This document shows, in pieces, positions 31,985 to 41,831 of a DNA stretch of 64,000 nucleotides. The notes below the pieces were generated by a model that was not told where the DNA came from, made no database searches, and worked only from the letters and a program-made list of their open reading frames with translations. Both the position numbers and the translations under genes were made by a program. The DNA is from Pleomorphomonas carboxyditropha (GTDB lineage: Bacteria; Pseudomonadota; Alphaproteobacteria; Rhizobiales; Pleomorphomonadaceae), in contig NZ_NQVN01000007.1 in NCBI RefSeq assembly GCF_002770725.1, forward strand, positions 1-64,000. Direction: 5' to 3'. Positions within the stretch are counted from its first letter, which is position 1. Every line of letters starts with the position of its first letter.

Positions 31985-32875
31985 GTGACGACCGAACCAC
32001 CCGTTCCCCCGCCTGGTGCTTCGCGGGCGTCGACGACAGATGGCCCCAGCGTGGAGGCGCTTCTCGAATTCCGGCGCCGATACGCGGAAGAGCCGGAAGA
32101 CCTGCCGCCCCGCGCGCCCTGGCGGCGGCGCTTGCGGCGGCTCTATACCGGAACGGACCCGCAGGCGGTGCGCTTCCAATGGGCCTTCGCCAGCGTGGAC
32201 CTCGTCATCATCGGCTTCTTCATCCTGAGCCCGGTGCTGCAGGAATGGCGGGCCTTCCTTTGGTTCGACTATGCCGTGGCCTGCCTGCTCGCCGCCGATC
32301 TGGCGGCGCGAGCGGCGGCGGCCGTCAGCCTCCGGCAGTGGTTGCGGCGGCCGTCCGTCTGGGTGGACTTCATCGTGCTCGGAACGCTGCTGGCGCCGCT
32401 ATGGGTCGCCAACCTCGGCTTCCTGCGCATCCTCCGCCTCTGGTCACTGTCGCAGAAAGGGCTGTTCTGGCGCTCCCTGCGCCGGCACGGTTATCGCGAG
32501 TGGGAAGACGTCGGCCGGGCGGCCGTCAATCTCGTTACCTGCCTCTTCGTCATCACCGGCTTCGTCTATACCGCCTTCGCCCGGCCCGGCTCGGGCATGG
32601 AAGGATGGATCGACGCGCTCTATTTCACCGTCGCCACCGTCACCACCACCGGCTTCGGCGACATCACCCTGCCCGGAACGGTCGGCAAGCTGACCTCCAT
32701 CGTCACCATGATCGTCGGCATCTCGTTGTTCGTCCGCCTGGCGCAGGCGCTGTTTCGGCCTCGCAAGGTTACCTTCCGCTGCCCGAAATGCGCCCTCATG
32801 CGGCACGAGCCGGACGCCGTTCATTGCAAGGCCTGCGGCCATCTCCTGGCGATTCCCGACCAGGGCGACGAGTGA
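31985..32875 (+). CDS. Six-helix potassium channel with C-terminal zinc ribbon
   Basis: 296 residues from a GTG with GGGGAGGAG just upstream; an ATG 57 codons earlier is possible but lacks a ribosome binding site. Membrane helices: about 65-82, 90-110, 125-143, a short S4-like FLRILRLWSL, S5 near 180-200, the pore with filter TTTGFGD near 222, and S6. The tail carries CPKC and CKAC twelve residues apart, a zinc ribbon. The first 55 residues are proline-rich and should be cytoplasmic. It should conduct potassium across the inner membrane; the ribbon may be a regulatory or assembly module. It has few S4 charges, so strong voltage gating is doubtful. Confidence 0.9.
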   Translation: MTTEPPVPPPGASRASTTDGPSVEALLEFRRRYAEEPEDLPPRAPWRRRLRRLYTGTDPQAVRFQWAFASVDLVIIGFFILSPVLQEWRAFLWFDYAVACLLAADLAARAAAAVSLRQWLRRPSVWVDFIVLGTLLAPLWVANLGFLRILRLWSLSQKGLFWRSLRRHGYREWEDVGRAAVNLVTCLFVITGFVYTAFARPGSGMEGWIDALYFTVATVTTTGFGDITLPGTVGKLTSIVTMIVGISLFVRLAQALFRPRKVTFRCPKCALMRHEPDAVHCKACGHLLAIPDQGDE

Positions 32876-33024
32876 GCCGTCCAACGGCACGGCCGGGCCG
32901 AGGATCGGTAACCCTCCGGCTGGACAAGGCGCCGTTTATCTCGCTTGATGGCCGGCGCACCATGGTCGCGCCGCCAACGGCGGCGTATCATGGACAAAAG
33001 ACGCGCCGACGACGAGGAACCGCC

Positions 33025-34563
33025 ATGACCGAAACGCTGAGCCAGTTGCGCAGGATCGCCACCAATCCGACCCTGAGCTTCAAGCAGAAGGAACATGCGC
33101 TGGCGGTCGCGGCCGAGAACATGTTGCCCTACGTGCTGCTCGATGCCGAGACGCGTGCCGCGCTCGATGCGCGCATCATCTGCGACATGTACGAGGGAAA
33201 CGCCCCCTACAAGCCGCGCTACGTTCTGCCCGACTACGGGATGGTGCTGAAAAACGGCTCCGCCCATCTGGAATTGCCGAAGCCGGCAACGCTCGACGAG
33301 GCGATCAACACGTTGCAGATCGCCTACCATCACGTACCCTCGGTGACCGGCATGCCGGTGTTCATCGGTCATCTCGACGCGCTGCTCCTGCCGTTCTGCG
33401 ACGGCGTGTCCGACGACGAGCTTTATCGCAAGATCAAGCTGTTCTGGCGCTACATCGACCGCGTGCTGCCGGACGCCTTCCTGCATGCCGACATCGGCCC
33501 CACCGATAACCGCGTCGCCCGCGCCATTCTCCGGGTCGACGCCGAGTTGCAGCAGGTGGCGCCCAACCTGACCTTCCTCTACGACCCCGAGGTCAGCGGC
33601 GAAGCCATGCTGCGGCTTTGCACCGACAACATCATCGCCTGCTCCAAGCCGCATATCGCCAACCATCCGATCCACCGCGAGGTGTTCGACGAGCCGGGCT
33701 ACGCCATCGTCAGTTGCTACAACGCCCTGCCGCTCCGGGGCGGCGCCGCGTCGCTTTCCCGCATCAACCTCAAGAAGGTGGCCGAGGCGAGCGCCGGCGA
33801 GGCCGATTTCCTCGATGTCCAGTTGCCGCGCTACGTCGATCTCAACGCCCGCCTGATGCGCGCTCGCATCGATTACCTGTTCCGCCAGTCGGGCTTCTTC
33901 GACGGCAACTTCCTCGTCGAGGAGGGCTGGATCGACAAGGACCGCTTCACGGCGATGTTCGGCATCTTCGCCATGGCCGAGGCCGTCGACCACTTGCAGG
34001 ATCTCGCCGGCCGGACCGGCCGCTACGGCCACGACGCCACCGCCAACGCGCTCGGCCACCGCATTTCGGCGCGGCTCGCCGAACTCGTCGATCGCGAGCC
34101 GATGGAGCACGTCTGGCGCGGCGGCGCCATGCTGCACGCCCAGGCCGGCCTTTCCAGCGACGCCGGCACCACGCCCGGCGTGCGCATTCCCTACGGCAGC
34201 GAGCCCGACCCGGTCAGCCATGTGCAGGCGCTGCTGCCGCACCACCGCCACTACCTGTCGGGCGTTTCGGAAATTCTCACCCTCGACGAGACGGTGCGGG
34301 CCAACCCGGAAGCGGTGTTCCAGCTTGCCAAGGGCGCGCTGCAGCTCGGCTTCCGCGAGTTCACCGCCAATGTCGCCGGCAACGATCTGGTGCGCGTCAC
34401 CGGCTTCATGATCCGCCTCTCCGACATCAAGCTCTACAACGCGGCGAAAGGATCGCGCGTCAACACCACCGCGCTCGGCGCCGAGGCGGCCGACACGGTG
34501 CATATTCTCGAACGCAAGCCGCGCGTCGTCGGGCTGGAGCTGATGGCGGGTTCGGGTGTCTGA
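33025..34563 (+). CDS. yjjI: YjjI-family glycyl radical enzyme of unknown substrate
   Basis: 512 residues, close to E. coli YjjI (about 516). The active-site cysteine is probably Cys231 in SCYNALP. The glycyl radical loop near the end reads RVTGFMIRLSD, with Gly460. MTETLSQLRRI opens the protein, after a weak GAGGAA. The fold is the ten-stranded barrel of pyruvate formate-lyase and class III reductase relatives. The reaction of YjjI is unknown to me. Its activase gene overlaps its end by 8 bases. The enzyme must be made under low oxygen, because the radical is destroyed by air. Confidence 0.9.
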   Translation: MTETLSQLRRIATNPTLSFKQKEHALAVAAENMLPYVLLDAETRAALDARIICDMYEGNAPYKPRYVLPDYGMVLKNGSAHLELPKPATLDEAINTLQIAYHHVPSVTGMPVFIGHLDALLLPFCDGVSDDELYRKIKLFWRYIDRVLPDAFLHADIGPTDNRVARAILRVDAELQQVAPNLTFLYDPEVSGEAMLRLCTDNIIACSKPHIANHPIHREVFDEPGYAIVSCYNALPLRGGAASLSRINLKKVAEASAGEADFLDVQLPRYVDLNARLMRARIDYLFRQSGFFDGNFLVEEGWIDKDRFTAMFGIFAMAEAVDHLQDLAGRTGRYGHDATANALGHRISARLAELVDREPMEHVWRGGAMLHAQAGLSSDAGTTPGVRIPYGSEPDPVSHVQALLPHHRHYLSGVSEILTLDETVRANPEAVFQLAKGALQLGFREFTANVAGNDLVRVTGFMIRLSDIKLYNAAKGSRVNTTALGAEAADTVHILERKPRVVGLELMAGSGV

Positions 34564-35425
34564 CGGAATCGCCGCCGTCAGCAAGTTCCTGACCTGGTCG
34601 GTGGTCGACGGGCCGGGAAACCGCTTCGTGCTGTTCCTGCAGGGCTGCAACTATCGCTGCGTTACCTGCCACAACCCGCATACCATCGGCGTCTGCAGCG
34701 ACTGCGGCGCCTGCGTCGCCGTCTGTCCGTCGGGTGCCCTGACCAAGACCGGCCGCAAGGTCGTCCACGACCCCGGTCCCTGCATCGCCTGCGACAGCTG
34801 CCTTGCCGCCTGCCCGACGCGCGCCAACCCGATGGTGCGGCGCATGACGGTGGCGGATGTCCTGGCTCTCCTCCGCCGCAACGCGCCCTTCCTCAATGGT
34901 CTCACCGTCTCGGGCGGCGAGGCGACGCTGCACCTCGACTTCCTGATCGATCTGTTCACGGCCGTCAGGGCGGCGCCGGAGCTTGCTCATCTGACGCTGT
35001 TCATCGACAGCAACGGCCATCTGCCGGCCGAGGGCTGGCAAAGAATCCTGGCGCTCACCGACGGCGTGATGCTCGACGTCAAGGCCTTCGAGCCCGAGCG
35101 CCACCGCCGCCTCACCGGCGTCGGCAACGACCTGTCGCTCGCCTCGGCCAAGCTGCTCGCCGAGGCCGGCAAGCTCTACGAACTGCGCTTCCTGCTGATT
35201 CCCGGCGAGACCGACCGCCCCGAGGAGATCGCCGCGCTCGCCGACCTGGCGCACGAGCTCGGCCCGGAAACGCGCCTGCGGCTCAACGCTTTCCAGCATC
35301 ACGGCGTGCGCGGGCCGGCCGCCGGCTGGCCGGCCATGCCGCGCGACGGCGTCGAGGCCGCCGCCGCCGTCCTCAGGGCCGCCGGTGTCGCCGACGTGGC
35401 GGTGCCGTCGGTCTGGTTGCCCTGA
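34556..35425 (+). CDS. yjjW: YjjW-family glycyl radical enzyme activase
   Basis: 289 residues from a GTG that overlaps the yjjI stop. The radical SAM motif is CNYRCVTC near residue 31. A ferredoxin-like insert with two cluster motifs follows, CSDCGACVAVC and CIACDSCLAAC, as in the pyruvate formate-lyase-type activases with extra clusters. SGGEATLH is the SAM-binding GGE motif. It would abstract a hydrogen from Gly460 of the adjacent YjjI. Confidence 0.93.
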   Translation: MSDGIAAVSKFLTWSVVDGPGNRFVLFLQGCNYRCVTCHNPHTIGVCSDCGACVAVCPSGALTKTGRKVVHDPGPCIACDSCLAACPTRANPMVRRMTVADVLALLRRNAPFLNGLTVSGGEATLHLDFLIDLFTAVRAAPELAHLTLFIDSNGHLPAEGWQRILALTDGVMLDVKAFEPERHRRLTGVGNDLSLASAKLLAEAGKLYELRFLLIPGETDRPEEIAALADLAHELGPETRLRLNAFQHHGVRGPAAGWPAMPRDGVEAAAAVLRAAGVADVAVPSVWLP

Positions 35426-35572
35426 AGCCGGCGAGAAGCGGCGACGCCGCGCTCGTCGGGCGTCAATTGGCGGCTCCCAATGAACTCTATGTCGGGCATC
35501 GAATTTCCTTCGCCCGCCGGCTTGCCCATGTTCGGCGCACATGACGCCGTTCGCTAAGGGAGCCGCCAGACC

Positions 35573-37090
35573 ATGCTGATGCACCACCTGCTCTACCGCG
35601 CCGCGGAACGCGCGCCGGACGCTCCCGCCCTCAACTGGGTCGACCGCGACGTCGCGCTCACCGCCGCCGAGGCCGTGGACGGCATGGAGAAGATGGCCGG
35701 CGCCCTGGCCCATCTCGGCATCGCGCCCGGCGACCGCGTGCTGATCTTCGCCCATAACGGCATGGACTACCTCCTCGCCATGCTCGGCGCCTGGCGCATC
35801 GGCGCCATCTCGGCGCTGGTCAACGTCAAATACGCCGACGATCTCGCCTATTACGTCGACGACCACCGCCCCAAGGCGATCGTCTACACCCACGACATGG
35901 AAGGGCCGGTGAAAACCGCCGCTGCCGCGGTGGGATGCGTCTCCCACCTCGTCTGCATGGACGGGCCTCAGGAGGGCGCCCATGCCCTGCCCGAACTCCT
36001 GGCGGCCCGCTTCGCACCGCCGGACGACCCCGAGGACGCCACGGCGATCGCCCATCTGTCCTACACCTCCGGCACCACGGGCAAACCCAAGGGCGCCTGC
36101 CTCGCCCACGAGCCGACCGTCACCGCCGCCCGCTGCATCGGCGAGCGGCTGCGCATCCGCGCCACCGACCGTTCCTTCGGGCCGACGGCACTGTCGAGCT
36201 CCTATCAGCTCGTCGCCAACCTGTTGCCGCCGATGGCGGCCGGCGCCACCGTCAACGTCATGGGCAAGTGGACGCAGGCGACCGGCTGGGAGGCGCTCGA
36301 ACGCACCGGAGCCACCGTCTTCGTCGGCAATCCGGTGGTGCTGACCGAGCTTCTCGAGGAATCTCAGGCGCGCGGCCGGCTGCCGTCGCCGCTGCGCTTC
36401 GGCCTTTCCGGCGGCGGACCGGTGCCGCCGACCCTGCGAAAGGCCTTCCGCGACGTGCTGAAGCTGCCGCTGGTCGAGAGCTTCGGCCAGAGCGAGATCG
36501 GCGGCTTCTTCGCCCTCGGCTTTCCCGAACTCGAACCCGACGACGGCAAGCTGGTGCGCGTCGGCCCGGGCACGCCGGACAAGGAGGTGGCGATTCTCAC
36601 TACCACCGGCGCCCGCGCGCCGATCGGCGCCGTGGGCGAGATCTGCCTGAGGGGCGGCTTCATGGCCGGCTACTGGGGCCGGCCGGAAAAGACCGCCGAA
36701 GCGACCCGTGGCGGCTGGCTGCATTCCGGCGATCTCGGCAGCATCGATGCCGACGGCTACGTCACCATGCGCGGCCGCCTCGCCGAACTCGTCACCGTGG
36801 ATGGCGTCGACTGGTTCCCGCGCGACGTCGAGGAGGCGCTCGCCGCGCAACCCGGCGTGCTGCTGGCCGCGCTGGTCGGCGTTGCCAACCCTTCGGGCGG
36901 AAGCACGCCCATCGCCTTCGTTACCGAGCGACCGGGCGAAACGGTCGACCTCACCGCCCTCAAGGCGGCCATCGCACCGCTCGTCCCCTATGACGTCGCG
37001 CCGCTGGTCATCCGCAAGGCGGCGAGCCTGCCGATGACGCCGACCGGCAAAATCGCCAAGGCGACGCTCGCCGCCGAAGCCGCCGCATGA
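35573..37090 (+). CDS. AMP-forming acyl-CoA synthetase/ligase
   Basis: 505 residues. The adenylate-forming motifs are intact: SYTSGTTGKPKGA (near 163), ESFGQSEIGG, HSGDLG and the C-terminal PTGKIAKA, whose lysine catalyses adenylation. It should activate a small carboxylic acid to its CoA thioester. It lies 147 bases after yjjW on the same strand and ends in a 4-base overlap with the creatininase-family gene, so all four genes may form one operon. The product of YjjI might be its substrate, but nothing in the sequence shows this. Confidence 0.92.
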   Translation: MLMHHLLYRAAERAPDAPALNWVDRDVALTAAEAVDGMEKMAGALAHLGIAPGDRVLIFAHNGMDYLLAMLGAWRIGAISALVNVKYADDLAYYVDDHRPKAIVYTHDMEGPVKTAAAAVGCVSHLVCMDGPQEGAHALPELLAARFAPPDDPEDATAIAHLSYTSGTTGKPKGACLAHEPTVTAARCIGERLRIRATDRSFGPTALSSSYQLVANLLPPMAAGATVNVMGKWTQATGWEALERTGATVFVGNPVVLTELLEESQARGRLPSPLRFGLSGGGPVPPTLRKAFRDVLKLPLVESFGQSEIGGFFALGFPELEPDDGKLVRVGPGTPDKEVAILTTTGARAPIGAVGEICLRGGFMAGYWGRPEKTAEATRGGWLHSGDLGSIDADGYVTMRGRLAELVTVDGVDWFPRDVEEALAAQPGVLLAALVGVANPSGGSTPIAFVTERPGETVDLTALKAAIAPLVPYDVAPLVIRKAASLPMTPTGKIAKATLAAEAAA

Positions 37091-37908
37091 GCCACGCCAT
37101 GACCTCCTTTTCCTGGTGGAACCTCTCGACCGCCGACTTCGCCGGCCGCGATCTTTCGAACACCGTCGCCGTGCTGCCCGTCGGCGCCGTCGAGCAGCAC
37201 GGGCCGCATCTGCCGGTCAGCGTCGACGCGGCGATCAATGCCGGCGTATTGGCCGACGCGCTCGCCAAGCTCGACGCAAATGCCGATGTGCTGGTGCTGC
37301 CGCCGTTGCCCTATGGCAAGTCCGACGAGCACCTGGCCTTTCCCGGAACGATCGCCATCTCCGGCGAAACGCTCTCCCGCATCTGGTTCGAGATCGCCGC
37401 CAGCGTCCACCGCGCCGGCGTCCGCAAGCTGGTGTTCTTCAACGCCCATGGCGGCCAGGTCGCCCTGATCGACATCGTCTGCCGCGACATCCGGGTGAAG
37501 CTCGGCATGCTGGCGGTCGCCTGCTCGTGGTTCCGCATCACCGCGGTCGACGACATCATTGCCGCCGCCGAATCGGCGCATGGCATCCACGGCGGCGATC
37601 TCGAGACCAGCGCCATGCTGCATCTGCACGGCGATCTCGTCGCCATGGACAAGGCCGAGGATTTCGTGCCGCTGACCGTCGAGATCGAAGCGTCCGGCAG
37701 CCTGCTCACCGCCGAAGGCGCCGTCGGCTTCGGCTGGCAGGCGCAGGACCTTCACCCCAAGGGCGTCGCCGGCAACGCCAGGGCCGCCACCGCCGAAAAG
37801 GGACGGATCATCGTCGACCGCGCCGGCTCGGCCTTCGTATCCCTGCTCGCCGACGTCGCCGCCTTCGATCTCGACCGGTTGACCGGCCGGACGGCCTTTT
37901 CGCGCTGA
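37087..37908 (+). CDS. Creatininase-family amidohydrolase
   Basis: 273 residues, starting in the stop of the ligase gene (ATGA). Metal-binding motifs of the creatininase fold are seen: GAVEQHGPHLP (near 34), FNAHGGQ (near 118) and HGGDLETSAML (near 164). The family hydrolyses cyclic or linear amides; members include creatininase, MftE and the FAPy deformylase ArfB. The substrate is unknown. Coupling to an acyl-CoA ligase suggests that the amidase releases an acid or amine for the same pathway. Confidence 0.9.
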   Translation: MSHAMTSFSWWNLSTADFAGRDLSNTVAVLPVGAVEQHGPHLPVSVDAAINAGVLADALAKLDANADVLVLPPLPYGKSDEHLAFPGTIAISGETLSRIWFEIAASVHRAGVRKLVFFNAHGGQVALIDIVCRDIRVKLGMLAVACSWFRITAVDDIIAAAESAHGIHGGDLETSAMLHLHGDLVAMDKAEDFVPLTVEIEASGSLLTAEGAVGFGWQAQDLHPKGVAGNARAATAEKGRIIVDRAGSAFVSLLADVAAFDLDRLTGRTAFSR

Positions 37909-37912
37909 ATGG

Positions 37913-38698
37913 TCAAGCTTCCGCCGCCAGCTTTTTCAGCCGGCGGCGGCGATAGGCTTCACTCAGGCCGACCAGCACCGCCGTCAGCACGAGCACCACC
38001 ACCTGCATGGCATTGAGGTCCGGCCGCAGCTCGCGCCGGAACTCCGAGGCGACCATCAGCGACAACGGTTGCGTCCGGCCGGCGAGGAACATGGCGATGG
38101 TCAGGTCGGCCAGCGACAGGATGACGCCGACCGAATAGGCGCCCGACAGCGCCGGCCGGATCTGCGGCAGCAGCACGCGCAGAAACGCCTGCCAGGGCGA
38201 GGCGCCGAGATCGCGCGCCGCCTCGATCAGCCGTGGATCGAGGCGCACCATCACCGCCGCGATCAAGGCGGTGGCGAACGGCAGCGCCACCAGCGACTGG
38301 GCGAGGATCAGCGCCGTGGCGCCGCGCTCGAAACCGATGCGGCTCATGATCATCGCCTGGGCGATCGACAGCACGCTCTTCGGCACCAGGAACGGCACCA
38401 GCAGCAGGACGGCGAACAGGCCACGCCAGCGGAAGCCGGGCGCCGTCAGGGCGAGCGAGGCCATCAGGCCGAACAGCATGGCCAGGATGCCGACCGGCTG
38501 GGCGATCAGGAAGGAGGTGACGAAGCCCCGGAGGAAATTCTCGTTCCCTGCCAGCTCGCGGTACCATTCGAGCGTGAAGCCGGACAGCGGAAAGGCCATC
38601 AGCGCCGAATCGTTGAAAGAGAACACTGCGAGCACGACGAGCGGCAGGTAGAGAAACCCGGCCGCGACGATCAGTACGGAGAGGCCGATCCGTCCCAT
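37913..38698 (-). CDS. ABC transporter permease, spermidine/putrescine (PotC) type
   Basis: 261 residues, six predicted helices. The N-terminal helix is SVLIVAAGFLYLPLVVLAVFS (interrupted as SVLIVAAGFLY then LPLVVLAVFS). A PotC-type segment NDSALMAFPLSGFTLEWY follows. The EAA loop reads EAARDLGASPWQAFLRV. It starts in the stop of the PotB-type gene. It is the last gene of the transporter operon and is convergent with the creatininase gene, 4 bases away. Confidence 0.93.
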   Translation of the reverse strand: MGRIGLSVLIVAAGFLYLPLVVLAVFSFNDSALMAFPLSGFTLEWYRELAGNENFLRGFVTSFLIAQPVGILAMLFGLMASLALTAPGFRWRGLFAVLLLVPFLVPKSVLSIAQAMIMSRIGFERGATALILAQSLVALPFATALIAAVMVRLDPRLIEAARDLGASPWQAFLRVLLPQIRPALSGAYSVGVILSLADLTIAMFLAGRTQPLSLMVASEFRRELRPDLNAMQVVVLVLTAVLVGLSEAYRRRRLKKLAAEA

Positions 38699-39558
38699 CA
38701 CACCCTCCCGACCACGGCACGCGCGCCCTTGAGGCGCAGCAGCAGTCCGGCCATCGCCGAGGCGACGAGGAACAGCGTCGCGAGCAGCGCCAGGGCCAGC
38801 GCCGAGGCAAGCGGCCAGTCGAACGCCGTGCCGAACAGGTTGTCGACCAGCGCCATGGCCGTTGATCCCGACGTGCCGCCCAGCAGGCTCGGCGTCAGCA
38901 TTTCGCCGGCCGACAGCGCGAAGACGGTGAGGCTGCCGGCGGCGAGGCCCGGCGTGGTCAGCGGAAAGATGACGCGGAAGAAGGCGTCGATGGGTCGGGC
39001 GCCGAGATCGCGCGCCGCCTCGATCAGCCGCCGGTCGACCATCTCGGCCGACACCCAGATGGCGAGCACCATGAACGGCAGATTGTTGTAGGTGAGGACG
39101 AGCGCGATGGTGAAGGGCGAAAACAGCAGGAATTTCAGCGGCTCGTCGATCAATCCCACTCCCTGGAGCAGCGTGTTGACCAGCCCCTCGCCGCCGAGAA
39201 CGATCCGCCAGGCATAGATGCGGACGATCTCGCCGGTGTAGAGCGGCGTCAGCAGCACGATGACGGCAAGTCCCTTCCCCGACGCGGCAAGCCGCGTCAG
39301 CGCAAGGGCGACCGGATAACCGAGGATGGCGGTGAACACCGTCGTCGCGACGCCCGACAGCACCGCCTTGCCGATCAGGAACCAATCGGTCGAGGAAAAG
39401 GCGAGTTCGCCCCACGCCCGGAACGAGAAGGCCGGGACTAGCTCGAAGTCTTCCACCTCGTAGAAGCTGAAGGCGACGAGCACGGCGAGCGGCGCGAGAC
39501 AGCCGGCGACGATCGCCGCCGCGACCGGCAGCGCAAGATGGCGCTGGCGGAAGGTCAT
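38698..39558 (-). CDS. ABC transporter permease, spermidine/putrescine (PotB) type
   Basis: 286 residues with six helices; the EAA loop reads EAARDLGARPIDAFFRV, close to that of the partner permease. The segment LTPLYTGEIVRIYAW is typical of PotB. It overlaps both neighbours by a few bases (39555-39558 and 38698), which shows tight coupling. It forms the inner-membrane channel with the PotC-type protein. Confidence 0.93.
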   Translation of the reverse strand: MTFRQRHLALPVAAAIVAGCLAPLAVLVAFSFYEVEDFELVPAFSFRAWGELAFSSTDWFLIGKAVLSGVATTVFTAILGYPVALALTRLAASGKGLAVIVLLTPLYTGEIVRIYAWRIVLGGEGLVNTLLQGVGLIDEPLKFLLFSPFTIALVLTYNNLPFMVLAIWVSAEMVDRRLIEAARDLGARPIDAFFRVIFPLTTPGLAAGSLTVFALSAGEMLTPSLLGGTSGSTAMALVDNLFGTAFDWPLASALALALLATLFLVASAMAGLLLRLKGARAVVGRV

Positions 39559-40631
39559 GCGGCAATCCTCGTGATGAAGCTGCGATCGGCATCGAGCCAG
39601 AGGGCGACCGGCGTGCCGGCGGCGAGCGGCGCCTCGGCGGCAAAGCGCAACGATACCCCGGCGACCTCGGCCTCGATCATGCTCCGCTCGCCCTGGAAAA
39701 CAGAGTTGCCGACGCTACCGGTGAAGGTCGCCACCCCTTCCCCGCGCGTCGACAACAGCTCGGGCCGGATGACCAGCATGGCGGCATCACCGGCGGCGAG
39801 GCCGTCGGCGGCCGGCGCGGTGACGTCGCCGAGCGCGGTTGCGATCGTCGCCCGGTCGCCATGGCGCTCCCGGATCCGCCCTTCGACCAGCGTCGAATTG
39901 CCGATGAAATCGGCGACGAAACTGTCGGCCGGGCGGCTGTAGATGGTCTGAGGGTCGGCCTTCTGGGCGATGCGCCCTTTGTTCATCACCACCACGATGT
40001 CGGACAGCGCAAAGGCTTCTTCCTGGTCATGCGTCACGTAGACGAAGGCGATGCCGAGACGACGCTGCAGCGCCTTGAGCTCGATCTGCAGATGCCCCCG
40101 CATCTTGCGGTCGAGGGCCGACAACGGCTCGTCCAGCAGCAGCAGGCGCGGCTCGGCAATGATCGAACGGGCCACGGCGACGCGCTGCTGCTGGCCGCCG
40201 GATAGCTGGTGCGGATAGCGGTCGCCGAAGTCGGCCATATGGACGGCGTCGAGCGCCCGCCGCACGCGGGCGGCGATATCGACGACGCCACCCCGCAGCT
40301 TCAGCGAGAAGGCGACGTTGTCGTTGACGGTGAGGTGGGGGAAGAGCGCGTAGGACTGGAAGACCGTATTGACGGGCCGCCGCTCGGGCGGCACGTCGGC
40401 CAGCGGCGTGTTGTCGAGACGCATGTCGCCGGCATCCGGCGTCTCGAATCCGGCGATCATCCTGAGAACCGTCGTCTTGCCGCACCCCGACGGGCCGAGC
40501 AGCGTCAGGAATGCCCGTTCGGGTACGTCAAGGTCGATGCCGTCCACCGCCGTCGACCGGCCGAATGTCTTGACGATCCCCCGCATCGCGAGAAGCAGCG
40601 GCGACAAGGCCGGCTCCGTCCGCTTTTCCAT
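39555..40631 (-). CDS. ABC transporter ATP-binding protein, spermidine/putrescine (PotA) type
   Basis: 358 residues from the ATG at 40631 (MEKRTEPAL); a TTG five codons upstream is also open. Walker [10 protein letters not shown], signature [15 protein letters not shown] and Walker [13 protein letters not shown] are present, with the C-terminal TOBE domain (about 275-350). It energises the two permeases downstream. Ligand assignment for the system rests on the binding protein. Confidence 0.94.
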   Translation of the reverse strand: MEKRTEPALSPLLLAMRGIVKTFGRSTAVDGIDLDVPERAFLTLLGPSGCGKTTVLRMIAGFETPDAGDMRLDNTPLADVPPERRPVNTVFQSYALFPHLTVNDNVAFSLKLRGGVVDIAARVRRALDAVHMADFGDRYPHQLSGGQQQRVAVARSIIAEPRLLLLDEPLSALDRKMRGHLQIELKALQRRLGIAFVYVTHDQEEAFALSDIVVVMNKGRIAQKADPQTIYSRPADSFVADFIGNSTLVEGRIRERHGDRATIATALGDVTAPAADGLAAGDAAMLVIRPELLSTRGEGVATFTGSVGNSVFQGERSMIEAEVAGVSLRFAAEAPLAAGTPVALWLDADRSFITRIAA

Positions 40632-40748
40632 CCTGCTTCCCACCAATATCGATGCCCTGGTATCCGGGATCGGATGGCCTCACCCGACCTCGCACGACAA
40701 GCAAATCCCGCACCGCCCGACCTTCGGCCGAGAGGTGCGGGCGGCGGA

Positions 40749-41831
40749 TCAGGCGGCCTTGACTTCGTTCCAGACCTTCAGCCACTCGGAATAGTTTTCC
40801 GGCGCCACCGGCCACATGAAGTTCTGCATGACCGAGAGATCGTCGACGAAGATCGCTTCCTGCTTCTCGGGCGTCAGCTTGTCGCGGATGATCGACGAGG
40901 TGGTGGCGTAGTTGCCGATCTCGGCGATGGTGGAAGCGTAATCGGCGCCGAGCAGGTAGTCGGCGAACTTGTAGGCGATGTCCATTTTTTCGTCGGGCAG
41001 GTTGGCGGGAATGCCGAAGCAGTCGCACCAGCCCATGATGCCGGCCTTGGGCTTGGCCATCGCCACCTTCATCTTGTCCTTCAGCGCATCGTAGGGCACG
41101 CGCCAGGAGAAGGCGGCCGTCACCTCGCCGGTGGCGAACAGGTTGGTGAGGTCGCCGATGGTCTGCCAGTAGGTGCGGAGCAGCGGCTTCTGGGCGATCA
41201 GCGCCTTCTTGACCTCGGCGAGTTCGTCCGACGTCAGCAGGAAGGCGCGCTCGCGCGGAATGCCGAGGTGCAGGGCGGCGACGGCGATCGATTCGAGGGC
41301 ATAGTCGCGCATGGCGAGCTGGCCCTTGAACTTGGGATCGAACAGCGTCGAGTAGGTCGGCTCTTCGGTGTGGATGTCCGACCGGTAGACGATCGGGTTG
41401 AGGCCCCAGAGATAGGGGATGGCATAGGTGGCGCCGTCCTCGCCCTTCACCTTGTCGGTCGTCTTGAACACGTCGTACATGTGCGCAAGGTTGGGAACCT
41501 TGGAAAGGTCGAGCGGCTTCAGCACCTTGGCCTTGATGTAGCGCCAGGCGCCGTTCAGCGAGGGATTGACGATATCCCAGTCGGAAGCCGAGCCGGTCTT
41601 GAGGGCGGCGAACTGCGCGTCCTCGCTCGACAGGAACGACAGCTTGACCTTGGTGCCCGTCGCCTTCTCGAAGGGCGCCACATATTCGGGGTGGCCGTTG
41701 GAATCCCAGGTCGCCCAGACGATTTCCGACACGGCGGCGGAAGCCCGGCCCATCGGGCCGAGGAGCGAAAGCCCGGCGCCGGCGGCCAGTCCTCCGAGCA
41801 TCTGTCGGCGGTTGAGTGTGAAGCGCTGCAT
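40749..41831 (-). CDS. Polyamine-type ABC transporter substrate-binding protein
   Basis: 360 residues from the ATG at 41831, with GAGGGG upstream. The N-terminus NRRQMLGGLAAGAG is a twin-arginine signal, so the protein may be exported folded by Tat. The mature chain has the PotD-like fold, with VWATWDSNGHPEYVAPFEKATG and YLWGLNPIVY (first motif split here: VWATWDSNGH then PEYVAPFEKATG). It is the first gene of the operon. The ligand may be putrescine, spermidine or another small amine or acid; conserved acidic residues were not checked. Confidence 0.92.
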   Translation of the reverse strand: MQRFTLNRRQMLGGLAAGAGLSLLGPMGRASAAVSEIVWATWDSNGHPEYVAPFEKATGTKVKLSFLSSEDAQFAALKTGSASDWDIVNPSLNGAWRYIKAKVLKPLDLSKVPNLAHMYDVFKTTDKVKGEDGATYAIPYLWGLNPIVYRSDIHTEEPTYSTLFDPKFKGQLAMRDYALESIAVAALHLGIPRERAFLLTSDELAEVKKALIAQKPLLRTYWQTIGDLTNLFATGEVTAAFSWRVPYDALKDKMKVAMAKPKAGIMGWCDCFGIPANLPDEKMDIAYKFADYLLGADYASTIAEIGNYATTSSIIRDKLTPEKQEAIFVDDLSVMQNFMWPVAPENYSEWLKVWNEVKAA

